64,000 nucleotides of DNA from Chamaecyparis obtusa (Eukaryota > Streptophyta > Pinopsida > Cupressales > Cupressaceae), in the NCBI GenBank assembly GCA_027943335.1, contig BSBK01001114.1, forward strand, positions 719,001 to 783,000, read 5' to 3'. Below are positions 23,934 through 34,982 of this stretch, piece after piece. The first letter of the stretch is position 1. Each line of letters begins with the position of its first letter. The notes under the pieces were generated by a model. That model had not been told where the DNA came from. It saw only the letters and a program-made list of their open reading frames with translations, and searched no databases. Position numbers and translations under genes: made by a program.

Positions 23934-24594
23934 CCAGTTTCTATTTTTAGTTGCCACTTGAAGCGCGAAATATACTCCATTACGCGTGTATTAATAAATT
24001 TTTTGACACCAAGTGGTGATAAGCAATAAATGCCTTCAAATCAAATTAACTCTTCAGGATCCGCCACCTTTTCAATCAGCATAATTCAATCTCAAACCAA
24101 ATATTTCCCAATCATGCAAGTGATTGCCTCATTTTCTGCGCACTGGCCCGTCCAATGAAATCACGCCAGGTCTACATGGCACGTCTTGTCAGGACATACT
24201 ATCATTATTGATCATGCCAGTAGTCTGTTTGAATTACTTTGAACTCTTTCGAACCAGAGCTCGAAGAGGTTCAAACTCTCTCAAGAAGAAAATGCCGCCA
24301 GCCTTCCTGCATAACACATCGTTAGTAATAAAGGACTCAGGCTGCTTTTGAACTCCTTCGAACTACTTCGAACTAGAGTTCGAAAAGGTTTGAAGTGATT
24401 CAAAAGTCTTGAAAGAATATGTTATTGGCTTAAAACGGGTCAAACCAATACAAACGACGCCGTAAGCTCAGTTTTGACAAATTCAAATGCACGAAGACTC
24501 GCGGGAAGACCAACAAGGTGGAAAAATGAACAGAGTGAAGCTTGACACGAGAACTTGAAAAGTTCAAAATAAGGTGACTCTTACTCACCCAACA

Positions 24595-24648
24595 CCCTGT
24601 TAAGTAGAGAATGTTAAACTATTATTGAAACAAAGAGAAGCTCAATAA
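24595..24648 (+). repeat. Right half of the block split by element B
   Basis: TTAAACTATTATTGAAACAA and GAAGCTCAATAA align with the minus strand of 62452-62399 (AAAACTATTCTCGAAACAAA, GAAGCTCAATAA). The first five bases are the TSD copy. Confidence 0.85.
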
Positions 24649-25860
24649 TTTAAGATCCCAATCAATGTACTGACAAATATATATTTATTTTTAAAAAATA
24701 GTGTGAGCCATCGCAATTACGATGGAAACCAAAGAATAACTGATGATAAAACTAAAATCAATGGCTATCTGTCAGAAACATCAATCACTTCAATGAGCAA
24801 TGATCACTTCAACTCACCTCAAGAAGTCTTGACCCAAGATCAATTCATATCGATCCATCTCAATGGCTACCAAATCAACAGATCTTTGCTAAGAACCCAG
24901 TCGCAAAGAAACACCATAGACCGCACCATGAACCTGCTATGAAGAGGCATCCAATGTCTCATAAGTCGCATCAAATGACCTGCTTTCTATAATCCAAGTC
25001 TCTCAGCTCAGTTCACCAAGAAGAAGACTTCTCTGAAGTCATCATGGACACCATAGTGATCTACAAATTTCCATTGTGTAAGTTCTGCAAGTCAAGCCAC
25101 TGCTAAACTCCATAGGAACAAAGCACATCCAATTTAGACCAAAGAAGTCAAGAAGTCACTTGAATCAAATCCAAATGCAATCAAGTCCGCATATATCCCA
25201 TTAACGCATCAGGAAGAATGCATGTCTGATCATTGCACTAGCTTCTTGTCATCTACCGAATCTACTGCAAAGTCATCTCCGAACCAAATCATGAGCATGA
25301 ATAAAAGACCTCGACTCACCAAAAAACCTTGCAAGTTGATCAAGATCTGAAAGTAATGCAACCATTTGGAACCAAATCTACAAGAACACCGTTCTGAATC
25401 GATACAAACTCGATCAACAAATATATATATTTTTTTAAAATTGTGAATTTTGTTGCAATTACGATATCTCTAGGAAAGTGATGACAATCTGTTAGAAACT
25501 TCTGACACACAACCATTGCATGAACAACATTTCCATCGGTAGACAATCTACCAATGATGGTTATTTGTCAAAACATTAGGATGGTTAACCGTCGCATGTA
25601 GAACATTTTCATCGGTAAATTAACTCCATCCGATGTCTAGCCATTGAAATTGGGATGAATAAAAATAGACATGACAGTGTATTCACTTTGTTGAAACCCC
25701 CTTTTTGAGATGGCTATAGTCATCTTAATTATGATGCCAATCATAGCCATCATTTTTTTTGACTACAAAACTATGACATTGGGTGGTGTCGTAATATCGA
25801 TGGTAAACCATCCCATTTTTGACACCCTGACATCGGAAAAAGGTCCCAAATGTAATAGTG
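24649..25860 (+). mobile_element. CACTA right arm with subterminal repeats
   Basis: Ends at 25860 with AAATGTAATAGTG, whose reverse complement CACTATTACATTTGGGACC matches the opposite-facing terminus CACTACTACATTTGGGGTC at 39362-39380. The next three bases are TTA, a possible 3-bp target duplication; the left partner is not seen. The interior has repeated GCAATTACGAT motifs (24710, 25455) and related ATCGGTA motifs (25535, 25612), typical of CACTA subterminal regions. No gene; the open frame at 24703-24942 resembles nothing. Confidence 0.7.
25841..25860. repeat. CACTA right terminal inverted repeat
   Basis: Reverse complement begins CACTATTACATTTGGGACC, the canonical CACTA start. Confidence 0.8.
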
Positions 25861-25862
25861 TT

Positions 25863-25995
25863 AGGATTTAGTAACTTATATGTGTTACCTTCTGAGGTTT
25901 TAGCATATTGAAAATTGAAAAATGTGTGTCTCTTCAGGATTTAACAACTTATGTGTGTTACCTTGAAAGGATTTAGCATGTTGAAAATTGAAAAA
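25863..25995. repeat. 73-bp tandem duplication
   Basis: Two units (25863 and 25936) share AGGATTTARYAACTTATRTG and end TTGAAAATTGAAAAA. They lie directly beyond the CACTA end. Confidence 0.85.
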
Positions 25996-26817
25996 CTATA
26001 GTACAAGGGAGACCCTATATATGTCCCTTTCTTATCATGGCTGTCTACTAGACATGATAAGGAAGAGAAGGATGATACCTACTTCACAATGTAAGAAGAT
26101 ATCCTATTTAACAACAATGTATACTACATTCTTAGCGAAGGGTATTAACCCCTACATCCAAGAGTATAGATAATTGTGAAAAGGATATGTCACTCATGGA
26201 AAAAGTATCCTCAAAGAAAAAGAGATCTTATCAACAAAACCCCCACTATAGAGGAGTTCTTTTAGATAAAATATCATCTTTTAGAGAGAAACAAATATTC
26301 AATCATCAAGCCTCCTATAATCAAGAGGAATAGGAACCTTTGATCAAAAGAATCAAACTCTAATCGTACAACCAGGGAAAGAATTTATGAAGAACATAAT
26401 TTGTAGAATAAAGAAGAGGTGATGACCTATGACAACAACCTCTCACATAAAAAGGTATCCATAGCCAAAATCTTAGTCAATATAATGAAATAATGTTGCA
26501 AGATAAAAAAATTCCACTAAGCTAAGGAAAGAAGATCCTTAGACAAAGAGAAAGAAGGAAGAACCTTTCCCCCAAGAGATGAAAGCAAGGGATACCTTTT
26601 GCAAAACAAATATCTTAGAAAAGATATCATGAATACTTAGAAGAGAGTGATGGATGATTAGAAGAAAAAGCTGTCATGATACAAAACCATCGAGGTAAAT
26701 GAGAGAAAGAATAACCAATTAATCTCAAAAAAAAAAAATGCTAAGAGCACAATGGATCCTAGAGAATTGGAATAAATAACTCTTGCCCCCTAGTTAAGAG
26801 ACAAGAGGGGGAAAGAG
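25996..26817. other. Purine-rich plus strand, no gene seen
   Basis: AAG/AGA-rich, with repeated TATCAT and AAGAAG stretches. No coding frame. It could be a remnant of the element D interior, since it directly follows the D gag relic in the minus-strand direction. Confidence 0.4.
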
Positions 26818-28326
26818 TTATATTATAGAAGAATGAGGAGTAAAATTATGAAGAAATTGTAATACCGCACAAGAGTGAGATAAAATTCCTAAAGAAGCTC
26901 TTTCTCTAACATACATCTTGAAATGCACACAATTAGAAAGTAAATGTGTATTACTATAGTGGAGATGATATTTGTACGTGGAGAAAGCATATTTTGGCAT
27001 AGATTTAAAGATTTCTATGTAAGTCAAAGAATTTAGATAAAAAGGGGAAGGTAAAAAGAATTCTTGCACATTTGCATCATGAACCATAGATTGAGCCCCA
27101 TCATAAGTGTGGGAAGAAATAGGAATAGTAGATGGAGAATTAATAATATTATGAATGTTAGGAATTAGATTATGAAGGATAGGTTTAGGATTAGGAAGAT
27201 TAGGAATTGGATTAGGAAATATAGGATTAAGATTAGGAAAGATAGGATTAGGATTAGGAAGATTAGGGAATGAATTAGGAAAGATAGGATTAAGATTAGG
27301 AAAGATAGGATTAGGATTAGGAAGATTAGGAAATGGTGTATCATCTACCAAATTATTCACATAATCCAAAAGAGTAATAGGTCTGCCACACAAATTCTTA
27401 ATGAACGTTTTGAAAGTAGGAAGGCAAGTATTAGTCAATCTCATACCAGCATAGTCACTACAAAGGATTTGAAATGTTTTAACATGAGTGATAGGTTCTC
27501 CCTTACCATTTTAATTCTCAAGGCATGACATATCGGCCTATCGAGGAACATGAGCATGAAGAATGTCTAAGGATAAAGGACTACCCATGTCACATGTAGG
27601 AATACTAAACTTGGATTGAGTTAAGGATGCATTTTGTTGTTGTAAAGAAGACATAGTTTGAGCTAGATTAATGATTTTGGAATCAATAGGAGACATACAG
27701 ACATTACGAACACTAGGAAAAGTGTAGGAAGTAGCATAAATGGAAGACACAACCAGAGGAATACTTGGAACCATTTTTGGAAGAGGGTTGGAATAGGTAT
27801 AAGAAACACTATGGTAAGAAGGCTGTGAGGTAGGTAAAGACACCAGTGGAACACTCACAGGAAGATATGTAACCACTAAAGGAAGAGTGTAAGTAGGAAT
27901 GTTGTGTAAAGGAATAGAAGAAGGTTGCACACTAATGACAGGAGAAGTGAGTCCTAGATCTTGAGCTAAAGGTTTATCATTTAAATGCACAAGATGAGTG
28001 ATATCACATAGGAGATTAACACCTTGATCACTATCATGAAGGAATTTCTTAAAGGCCTCTATAGCTTGAATAGGATATTTAGGATATGACATTCTAGGTG
28101 CATCAATGTTGTAAATAGTAGAACATGAAGGTAACTATGCACACACCCTATGATAAAGGTCAATTGAAGAGGTTGTAGAGGAGGATGAAATAGGAATAGG
28201 ATCAATGGAGATCTTATTCAAACAACTTTCATTCTCACTTCTATGTACCTCATTAAGGGATCTATCCTCTTTTGAAATAAAATCCTCATAAAAGTATTCA
28301 AAATAAAAATCATACATTTTGAACAC
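26818..28326 (-). pseudogene. Element D gag-like relic with Asn-Pro repeat
   Basis: Minus-strand frames 28326-28135 and 28092-27538 are in phase and separated by stops. Near 27530-27440 comes a gag-like entry, GEPITHVKTFQILCSDYAG. The frame 27444-26818 then runs into a proline-asparagine repeat (NPNPIFPNLNPIFPN) encoded by the GGATTA-rich repeat at 27150-27345. I see no protease or RT after it. Probably a deleted gypsy element; the capsid assignment is weak. Confidence 0.45.
27150..27345. repeat. GGATTA-rich low-complexity repeat with 63-bp period
   Basis: ATTAGGATTAGGAAGATTAG-type hexamer mixture. A larger unit starting GGATTAAGATTAGGAAAGAT recurs at about 27226 and 27289. Confidence 0.85.
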
Positions 28327-28502
28327 AAAGTAAAACTACAAGCATGAAAATGTAATTTTTTTGTATTTTTAAAAAAATTTTGTAATTTTTTTGTATTTTT
28401 GAAATAGAAATAAAAGAGCATAAAAGAAATCTACTTTTATAAGCATGCAAGATCTAACAAAATATGCAAATCTAACACCAAAAAGAAAGAGTTTTCATAA
28501 AT

Positions 28503-28740
28503 GGGTTCACCAAAATGTAAGATGAAGGTGAACACACAAGATAATACAACAAACACAATAGGACATCTAATTCCACAAAAGATAGGGGGTAAGCTTGTCA
28601 GGTTCACCAAAATGTAATATGAAGGTGAACACACAAGATAATACAAAGGGAAATCTAACACAATAGGGCATCTAATTCCACAAAAGAAAGGGGCAAGATT
28701 GTCGGGTTCACCAAAATGTAAGATAAACAAATATGGAAGA
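28503..28740 (-). repeat. Triplicated LTR/primer-site junction
   Basis: GGTTCACCAAAATGTAAKAT occurs three times (TG of the putative LTR start at 28516, 28614 and 28717; spacing 98 and 103). Minus strand reads TTACATTTTGGTGAACC, the form of an LTR end plus primer site (TGGTGAACCCG). The intervening bases are also repeated (AATTCCACAAAAGAWAGGGG). Confidence 0.75.
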
Positions 28741-30110
28741 ATAGGGTTTGGGATAATGCATATGAAAGAGACCCTAAACCCATATTTAATATATAAATTT
28801 GAATTCTAAGGGGATCGAATGTAAATCTAGAAATGCTAATATGGAAATGAAGAAATAAAGGTACTTACCTCCCAAAAAGAATCGGCTGAAAACCTTGTCA
28901 GATGGTCTCAGAAACTATTGATTTTTGCAAACCTTTAACCAAAACTATGAGATCTACAAAACCCAAAAATATTTTTCTTTTCTGAGGGAGGTCGACCTTG
29001 ACCCAAATAGTGGGGCACAATCTTACCCAGGGGCACAATCTTACCCCCCACTGAAGGTCGACCTTGACCCAACTACTCCGATGGAAATTCTATTCACGGA
29101 TCTTGAATGTTTGGCAAAAAGGGTATCCAAATCTGCTCTAATATTCACCGTCCCACACCTGCACTTGCAAGAAAAAGGGTTTTGTTGTTTGGATGAGGGG
29201 TTTGCCTTGGTCAAACCCAAGTTTGGAATCAACCTTAATAATGGAATTGAAATAGAGAATGCTAGCAAGTAATAGAAGTATATCTAACAATGAAGCTATG
29301 ATATTCAATAGATATGCAATTGTATTTGAAATGTAAACAAGTATATTGATACGAAAGCTTGGACTCAACAGTGCAAAATAAAACCATAAATGTAAATCCA
29401 AAACCTCCATGATTGTATGCTTGGAATCCACCTTGAAAGGATAATGAATGGATCTTGAAGATGAACAAAGGATCTTGAAGGAAGATCACACCACCATGAT
29501 AGATAGATCTAGGGTTTGAGTGATGAATCTTGAATGCTTGAACCAAATCCCTTCAAAGGATTGAATGCTTGAATCCTTGATCTTCAATGGAGAACTTGAA
29601 TTCTTGAATGATACTTGATGATGGATGCTCATGAATAATTGATGGAGAAAATGAGAGAGGAAGGCTTCCATTTATAGTGATCTAGGGCACAAACTTCTAA
29701 AGAGGCCAAAATTGGAGAATTAAATCCCAATTAACCTTAACCCCTAGAAATGGACCTAGATTAAATGCAATTAAGAGTTTACCATTCCAAAATCTGAAAC
29801 AACCGATTCGGAAGTGGGAAAATAAAACTTTCTGAAGCCCGATATCTCGAAACCTCCATAAATTGAAAATTAGACCCAAGGTCAGGGTCAAGGTTGACTT
29901 TGACCTAGGTTAGGGTTGAGGTCAACTCTACCCTAGGTCAGGGTCAAGGTCGACCTTGACCCTGAGGTCTTAGATCTCAAATTTTTAGGACTAGGTGCCA
30001 GAAAAAGGTTGGAAATGGGTGGAGAGAGAAGCAAAATAGGGGAAAAAAGCCAGATCCATGCAAAGACCTATTCAAGGAACTTGACATGACCCCAAACCAC
30101 TTACTCAGAG
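28717..30110 (-). repeat. Candidate LTR of element D (right edge open)
   Basis: Follows the innermost junction copy. No gene: the short frame at 28925-29272 is not convincing. It contains several copies of a GGTCGACCTTGACC motif (28989, 29055, 29947) and its inverse. One instance forms a 22-bp perfect palindrome centred on GTCGAC at 29941-29962. Also a direct duplication of GGGGCACAATCTTACCC at about 29013 and 29030. Confidence 0.4.
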
Positions 30111-32185
30111 GGCTAAACATTCTTAACATGGAAGTGCTTCCATTTTAAGATGATACACCATGTAGTTAAATATTATCTCTTGAGATAGGCTATCGATATA
30201 GCTGAAGTAACTCTTGAAAAAGTACATTCAAATAAATTTGTACACATGTATACAAAACCTTGAAAAATAATAAAAGTTAAGGAGAGATTTATCTTCTCTT
30301 CACTTTTAAAAAAGTAATGAAAACCCACAAAATCATATAATATTAAAATATAAACTTGGTTCAAGAAATAAGAAAAAATGATAAAACAAAATAATGTTCA
30401 ATAGATCCTAACAATATGGTCAAATTATTTAGGTGCTTCTATCATTATAGGATTAAATACCTTAGTATATTAGAAGATTCACGAGGTTCTACAGAATAAG
30501 TAGAAATGGAAAATAAAATGTAATATAAATCTTTTACTAATCTAGGCTTGAATTAACTCAAACAAACTAAAGTCAATTACTACCAAATAAATATTAAATC
30601 ACATTGCCCATGATATTTTAGACAACTAAAATACAAATAGAATTCTAATGAAGTATTCCAAGAGTGGTCCCTTCCTCTAGATTGTGTCATGAGTGAAACA
30701 AATGGATTACATACACTTAATTGTACCAACAATTTGATTTGATTCATAAAAAAACTAATACAGGAATATGTTATTATCTTCTACTTATACCAAATCATAC
30801 TTATATGAAAAATGATAAGTCTATAAGAGGATTATAGTTTTTTTTTTGGCCTTTTCCCAACAATATAAAATATAATTACTCTTACTTACTCAAAGTCCAC
30901 AAGCTTTAAACAACAATCTTAACAAAATATACACTGTCATTTTGAAAATATATGAAAAAACTAGAAATAGATAGATCTCAAGCTTTTTCAATCCACGCCT
31001 TCCTAACCTATGATCTTTAGAGATCTCTTTCTTCAACTAATTCATATTATGAACCATTTAAATTGTATTAATATCTTCATGGTTTGATAAATTAAATTTC
31101 CTTTTTTTTCTTTAAATATGTTAAACATTTTTCTATTTCCTATGATAATTAATTATATGGGGAGATAGGAAAATATAACAAAATAGATATATAAGTAATG
31201 TGAAGTTCACAAAATAGGACACATTTTTTACTCATCAGGTATTAAAGCATTAAAATTTGAGAAAAAAGTCAAAGGGCTAGTTCTCAAATTTCAATGTATT
31301 TATGAATATATACTTTGGAAATGCATGTAAATAGAAACATTACTTTGATCAACTTATGGAAGAAATCATTCATATCACTATTTGATAATCTTGTTTTACA
31401 ATATTGTGATGGGTTTCCACAAAGGAATCCCAACTAAAACATTGAAAGGTGCCCTTGCAAATATGGGAAAGGGTTCCTTTGACACTCAAATAAGGAACAC
31501 TCTAAGACTAGCTAAGGATCTGACAAAGGGACAAAATAAACTCTTCACATGGATGCTTTCTTAAATTACATTGACTAAGGATAGGGTTAATGCCTGTACT
31601 ATCCTTAAAAGTTAGCACCCATCATTGGATGCTCTATTAGGCCCCATTTTTGTGATTTCAAGATCTGCTATCCATTATGCTTGATCTTGGCAATCTGATT
31701 CTTCCTTTTCCACATCTTTGCCACCATATAAAAACCCATTATAAATTTGGCTCAAATATCCAAGGTAATTTTTTTTTGAAACATTATATACGTAGGAACA
31801 TAATGTTTTAAATGTTGGAAATTTGGCTAAGCAGGGTATCATGATGTTGTCATTATGGCAACATATATTCAAATTAGGACAACATGATCTAAAGAGGAAA
31901 TTCTGGATGAGAAGCCATGAAAATTGTCTAAGTATAACAATGTTTATTTGTCTACACATAGACTATTTTGATTAGCGAAGTTTACATAAGTACTTTTAGT
32001 GCATACAGACTTGAACCCAGATTATACAAGGTATATTGAAGCTACACCCAAGAGCACAAGATTGTATGACATGTAAGAACAAATATATCAATGTTTTACA
32101 GAGACAGTTTTAAGCTGACTAGATCAAAGAAGCTATTGGCTTTTAAACTTGTTCCCACATGGTGCCAAGTTTACACTATGATTGG
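30111..32185. other. AT-rich DNA, nothing recognised
   Basis: No coding frame above background, no terminal repeats, no primer site. The open frames at 31382-31564 (+) and 31675-31959 (-) are short and resemble nothing. Confidence 0.5.
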
Positions 32186-32544
32186 CAAAGTAGTTAGTCT
32201 TCGCTCCAAAGTCTGACAGGGAAAAAGTGCCAATTGATGAGGATCGAGGGCATCCTCCTTCTTCTTTGAGCTCCACATTCACTCAGGCAGGTATTGCCTC
32301 ATCTGCACACTCAAGACACCTCATGACAAACAATAGGCCTGCAGATAGATTATTGTGGAATAGCTTTCAAACTCCTTTAGGTATCCTACACCCCAATGAA
32401 ACCAAATCTAATGCAATAACCTGCTTGCATGCAATGAGTCTGAAAACCAGAGACCTACACTAACAACATAAAAGGGAAAGGGTGGGACTGAATGTAAATG
32501 ATTTTAGATGGATTGAAAGGACCCCTGAGATGCCCTAAGTCTCT

Positions 32545-32580
32545 CATAGACCAGTGCCTTATCCATTGGGCCACAAAGTC
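32545..32580 (-). other. tRNA-Arg(ACG) 5'-half-like fragment
   Basis: Minus strand GTGGCCCAATGGATAAGG plus flanks, 36 nt in all, matches the 5' half of plant tRNA-Arg(ACG) (acceptor, D arm, anticodon stem and loop start) with about four transitions, from memory of that tRNA. The match stops in the anticodon loop. There is no clear B box or 3' half, so it is a pseudo-tRNA or the head of a tRNA-derived SINE. Confidence 0.6.
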
Positions 32581-33705
32581 AAATACCCTACTGCAAGAGA
32601 CAACTATGAAACAAGGAAACAATATATTCAATGTGTTGATGCCTTACATCAATCACACACCATGACCAAACCTCAACTTAGCACCCACCTGTGTATTCAA
32701 GCATGTTATTATCCACTCAAAGGATTTTAACCCTCCCCTTAGAAGAGACCTATAAATAGATAATACATTAACTAGCATCCACTAGAAGACAAGCATGACA
32801 TATCTTTGACACCTTAGCTCATACATACATGAACACTAACCCTGAACCAGTTATCCCTACGAAGACAAATCCACTTGCAAACATTTAGGCAATGCAAATA
32901 GAAAAATAAAACACCCTTGGTGTATGATTAATGGACTCAGAATTCAAATGGAGATAGCTTGGTAACAGTAAGAGTATATCAAATCCTCATACATAAGACA
33001 AATCAGTTACAATATGCACTGTATTCTTTGAACCAGCAAGGGAAAGAAGAACACCCTGTATGTAGAGAAAAGGAAAAATCTATAGGACAAAACCTTTCAT
33101 GGAACTAGCTCTCAAAAGAAAACTCGAACCCTTACAAAGTCAAAAATTTGACAATTTATACCCCCTAGTCATCTTGGAAACCCAAAACAGGTTGCAACAA
33201 GCTACATATGACTAGGGTCAGGGCTTCAACTACCCAACCAATCACATTTACATCAAAATTTACTACAAGGGTAGGAAACCAAGTAATCTAGAGAGAGAAG
33301 ATCTCAGATAAATTCTACAATTACAAGCATCTCTGAGATCAGGATAGAAAACTAGGGGATTGCTATGAAAACTAGTCAAATCAACCACCTGTAAAGACAC
33401 CTCGAGCAACAAAATAGTCCTTCACCAGGTACAAAACCATCATGCAGTCAACCACAGGGACCCTAGACCACACTACAATAGAAAGCACCACCAAACCAAT
33501 CAAATCTGGCCATGAAAGCATTCAATTCTGGTACCTCCCATCGCAAAAGCTCTCTGCAAGTTCAAACAGTCACATTCATGGTGCCAGAAGCAAATCGATG
33601 ATCTATATTCAAATCTCGGTCAACTTTAAGTCCCCATCATCAGATCTTCACTTTCTCGAGCATCGACAAGATAAACCACAATATGAATTGGTTACATTTG
33701 TGCTT

Positions 33706-34468
33706 GGTCGCATGATCACAAGGCACCATATTAACCTTTGCGATCATGCGACCATGACTTCTTAACCACATAATGCCAATCACAAACCATCCTAAGAAGT
33801 GCTTGGCCCCACCACTAGTTAGTGACCAATCAAAACCAAGCATGCTGACAAGACCCACCTTTAACTCCACAACTGCGACATGCAAATGGTTATCGCATGA
33901 TCGCATAGCCAGGAAATGGGCTATGCGAACATGCGACAACCTGTAGACCTTTACCTTGCCGCATAACCGCCACCACTGCTAACACAAAGTGTTAGTCACA
34001 TGATCACATAGCCTTGAAAAAGGCTATGTGAACATGTGACTAACTGCCAATATTCACCCTTGCTACCGCCACGCTACCAAAAACACCGGCCCCACTAACA
34101 AATCCACCTTGTCATCCTGCCGACCAAACAACTACAAACGGGCCCTAGCACACATGGCATGCTTGTCGCATGATCACATGGATGGAAGATGGCCCTTGTG
34201 ATCATGTGAAAAGGCCACGAAACTACCACCTCAGCCTCCAAGTCAGATAGCGGGACCACAACACTTGAATACCAAAGGGATAGGTGTCAACCGGTTGCAT
34301 GATTGCATGTCAGAAATTTTTGACATGTGATCATGCAATAGCCAACCACAGGCTGACACATAACCACCAACAGGACCATTGCCTTCCCACCAATGGGCCC
34401 CAGCACAAGAAGTAACTGGTCGCATGGTCACATGTCAGAAATGTCTAACATGCGATCATGCGACAACC
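33706..34468. repeat. Six dispersed palindromes with TCGCATGATCACA arms
   Basis: Imperfect hairpins of 44-54 nt at 33706-33753, 33889-33940, 33991-34044, 34165-34209, 34293-34340 and 34418-34468. Each has an outer arm close to GTCGCATGATCACA and ends in its reverse, TGTGATCATGCGAC. The inner stems and loops differ (for example ATAGCC...GGCTAT, ATGTCA...TGACAT). The 90-190-nt gaps between them are unrelated. Confidence 0.9.
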
Positions 34469-34982
34469 AATCATTTTAAAGCCTTTGAAAACCCGGGCCC
34501 ACCCTCAGGTCATAGCTATGCAGATAGGACCGACGAAAAAGGATTGAAGGGTGCGAAGTTGAAAACACAAAGGGTTTTTGGCAAAAGATCAAAAACATCA
34601 TGGGTTTTAAAAAACATTGTGGGTTTTCGACATTGAGGCATATTCTGAGATTATTTCCCGCAAACCTTAAAACCTTAATAACTGCCTGGGTTTTGTGATT
34701 TAGGAGATACGATCTGAACTAGAGCTTGGTGAAAACATGAACTACCTATGGCTAAGAGCACACATCATAAAACCAAGTAGATCTTCATGACAAAATAAAA
34801 TTGTGATTGTAGCGGGTACAGACAACATCAAAAAAACTGCAAGGAAGAGGCCATTTTCATAAGATTTTGCATTGACAGGAAAATGGACTAACATAAGTGA
34901 TTAGTAATTGACTATATTGAGTTAAGGTATTATTTTTTTTTATCAAAATAATGACTTGAATAATTAGGGATGACATCCTAGA

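Larger units (their letters stand above)
8850..24594 (-). mobile_element. Ty3/gypsy element B, full length, 15.7 kb, ORF-bearing LTRs
   Basis: Complete by structure. LTRs at 19843-24594 (5') and 8850-13604 (3') have TGTTRGCG...CACCCAACA ends and a perfect TSD CCCTG (8845-8849, 24595-24599). A tRNA-Arg-type primer site abuts the 5' LTR. The interior holds gag, protease, archaeal-type RNase H, RT, gypsy RNase H and integrase in a single frame, with no chromodomain. I see no good polypurine tract next to the 3' LTR. In the first 255 aligned LTR bases I count 11 differences, all transitions, so the insertion is not recent. Not autonomous now: gag-pol carries at least six stops and a frameshift. 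Confidence 0.95.
19843..24594 (-). repeat. Element B 5' LTR (4,752 bp)
   Basis: Begins (plus strand) TGTTGGCGAACAG and ends CACCCAACA, followed by TSD CCCTG. The 5' end (24594 downwards) has about 840 bp before the LTR ORF. That stretch contains a palindromic GAACTCTTTCGAA-type motif twice (about 24240-24275 and 24350-24400) and splice-site-like sequences (see the candidate intron entry). Confidence 0.95.
32186..34850 (-). repeat. Candidate LTR (element E), related in design to LTR A
   Basis: The left side is GTTCCCACATGGTGCCAAGT followed by TTACACTATGATT, which resembles the element A junction (GGCGTGCCAAAATTGTTATACACTAAATTT). The right part holds six palindromes (33706-34468) like the two in LTR A, plus shared phrases such as GGCCCCACTRACA and GACCAAT(C/G)AAAA. 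No coding frame. The edges are approximate and no partner LTR is seen, so it may be a solo or truncated LTR. Confidence 0.42.

Noticed and set aside
8850..24594. The two 4.75-kb copies considered as a host gene duplication
   Set aside because: Both copies have identical TG...CA boundaries, a primer site and gag-pol lie between them, and a perfect 5-bp TSD flanks the pair.
27150..27345. GGATTA-rich tract considered as interstitial telomere repeat
   Set aside because: Plant telomere repeat is TTTAGGG; here the units are mixed hexamers with a 63-bp higher-order period.
32545..32580. Functional tRNA-Arg gene
   Set aside because: The match ends in the anticodon loop; no T arm, B box or matching 3' acceptor strand follows.
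33706..34468. Palindrome array considered as a CRISPR-like array
   Set aside because: Units are imperfect hairpins with variable inner stems and irregular 90-190-nt gaps, in plant repeat DNA; no constant repeat-spacer pattern and no cas genes.
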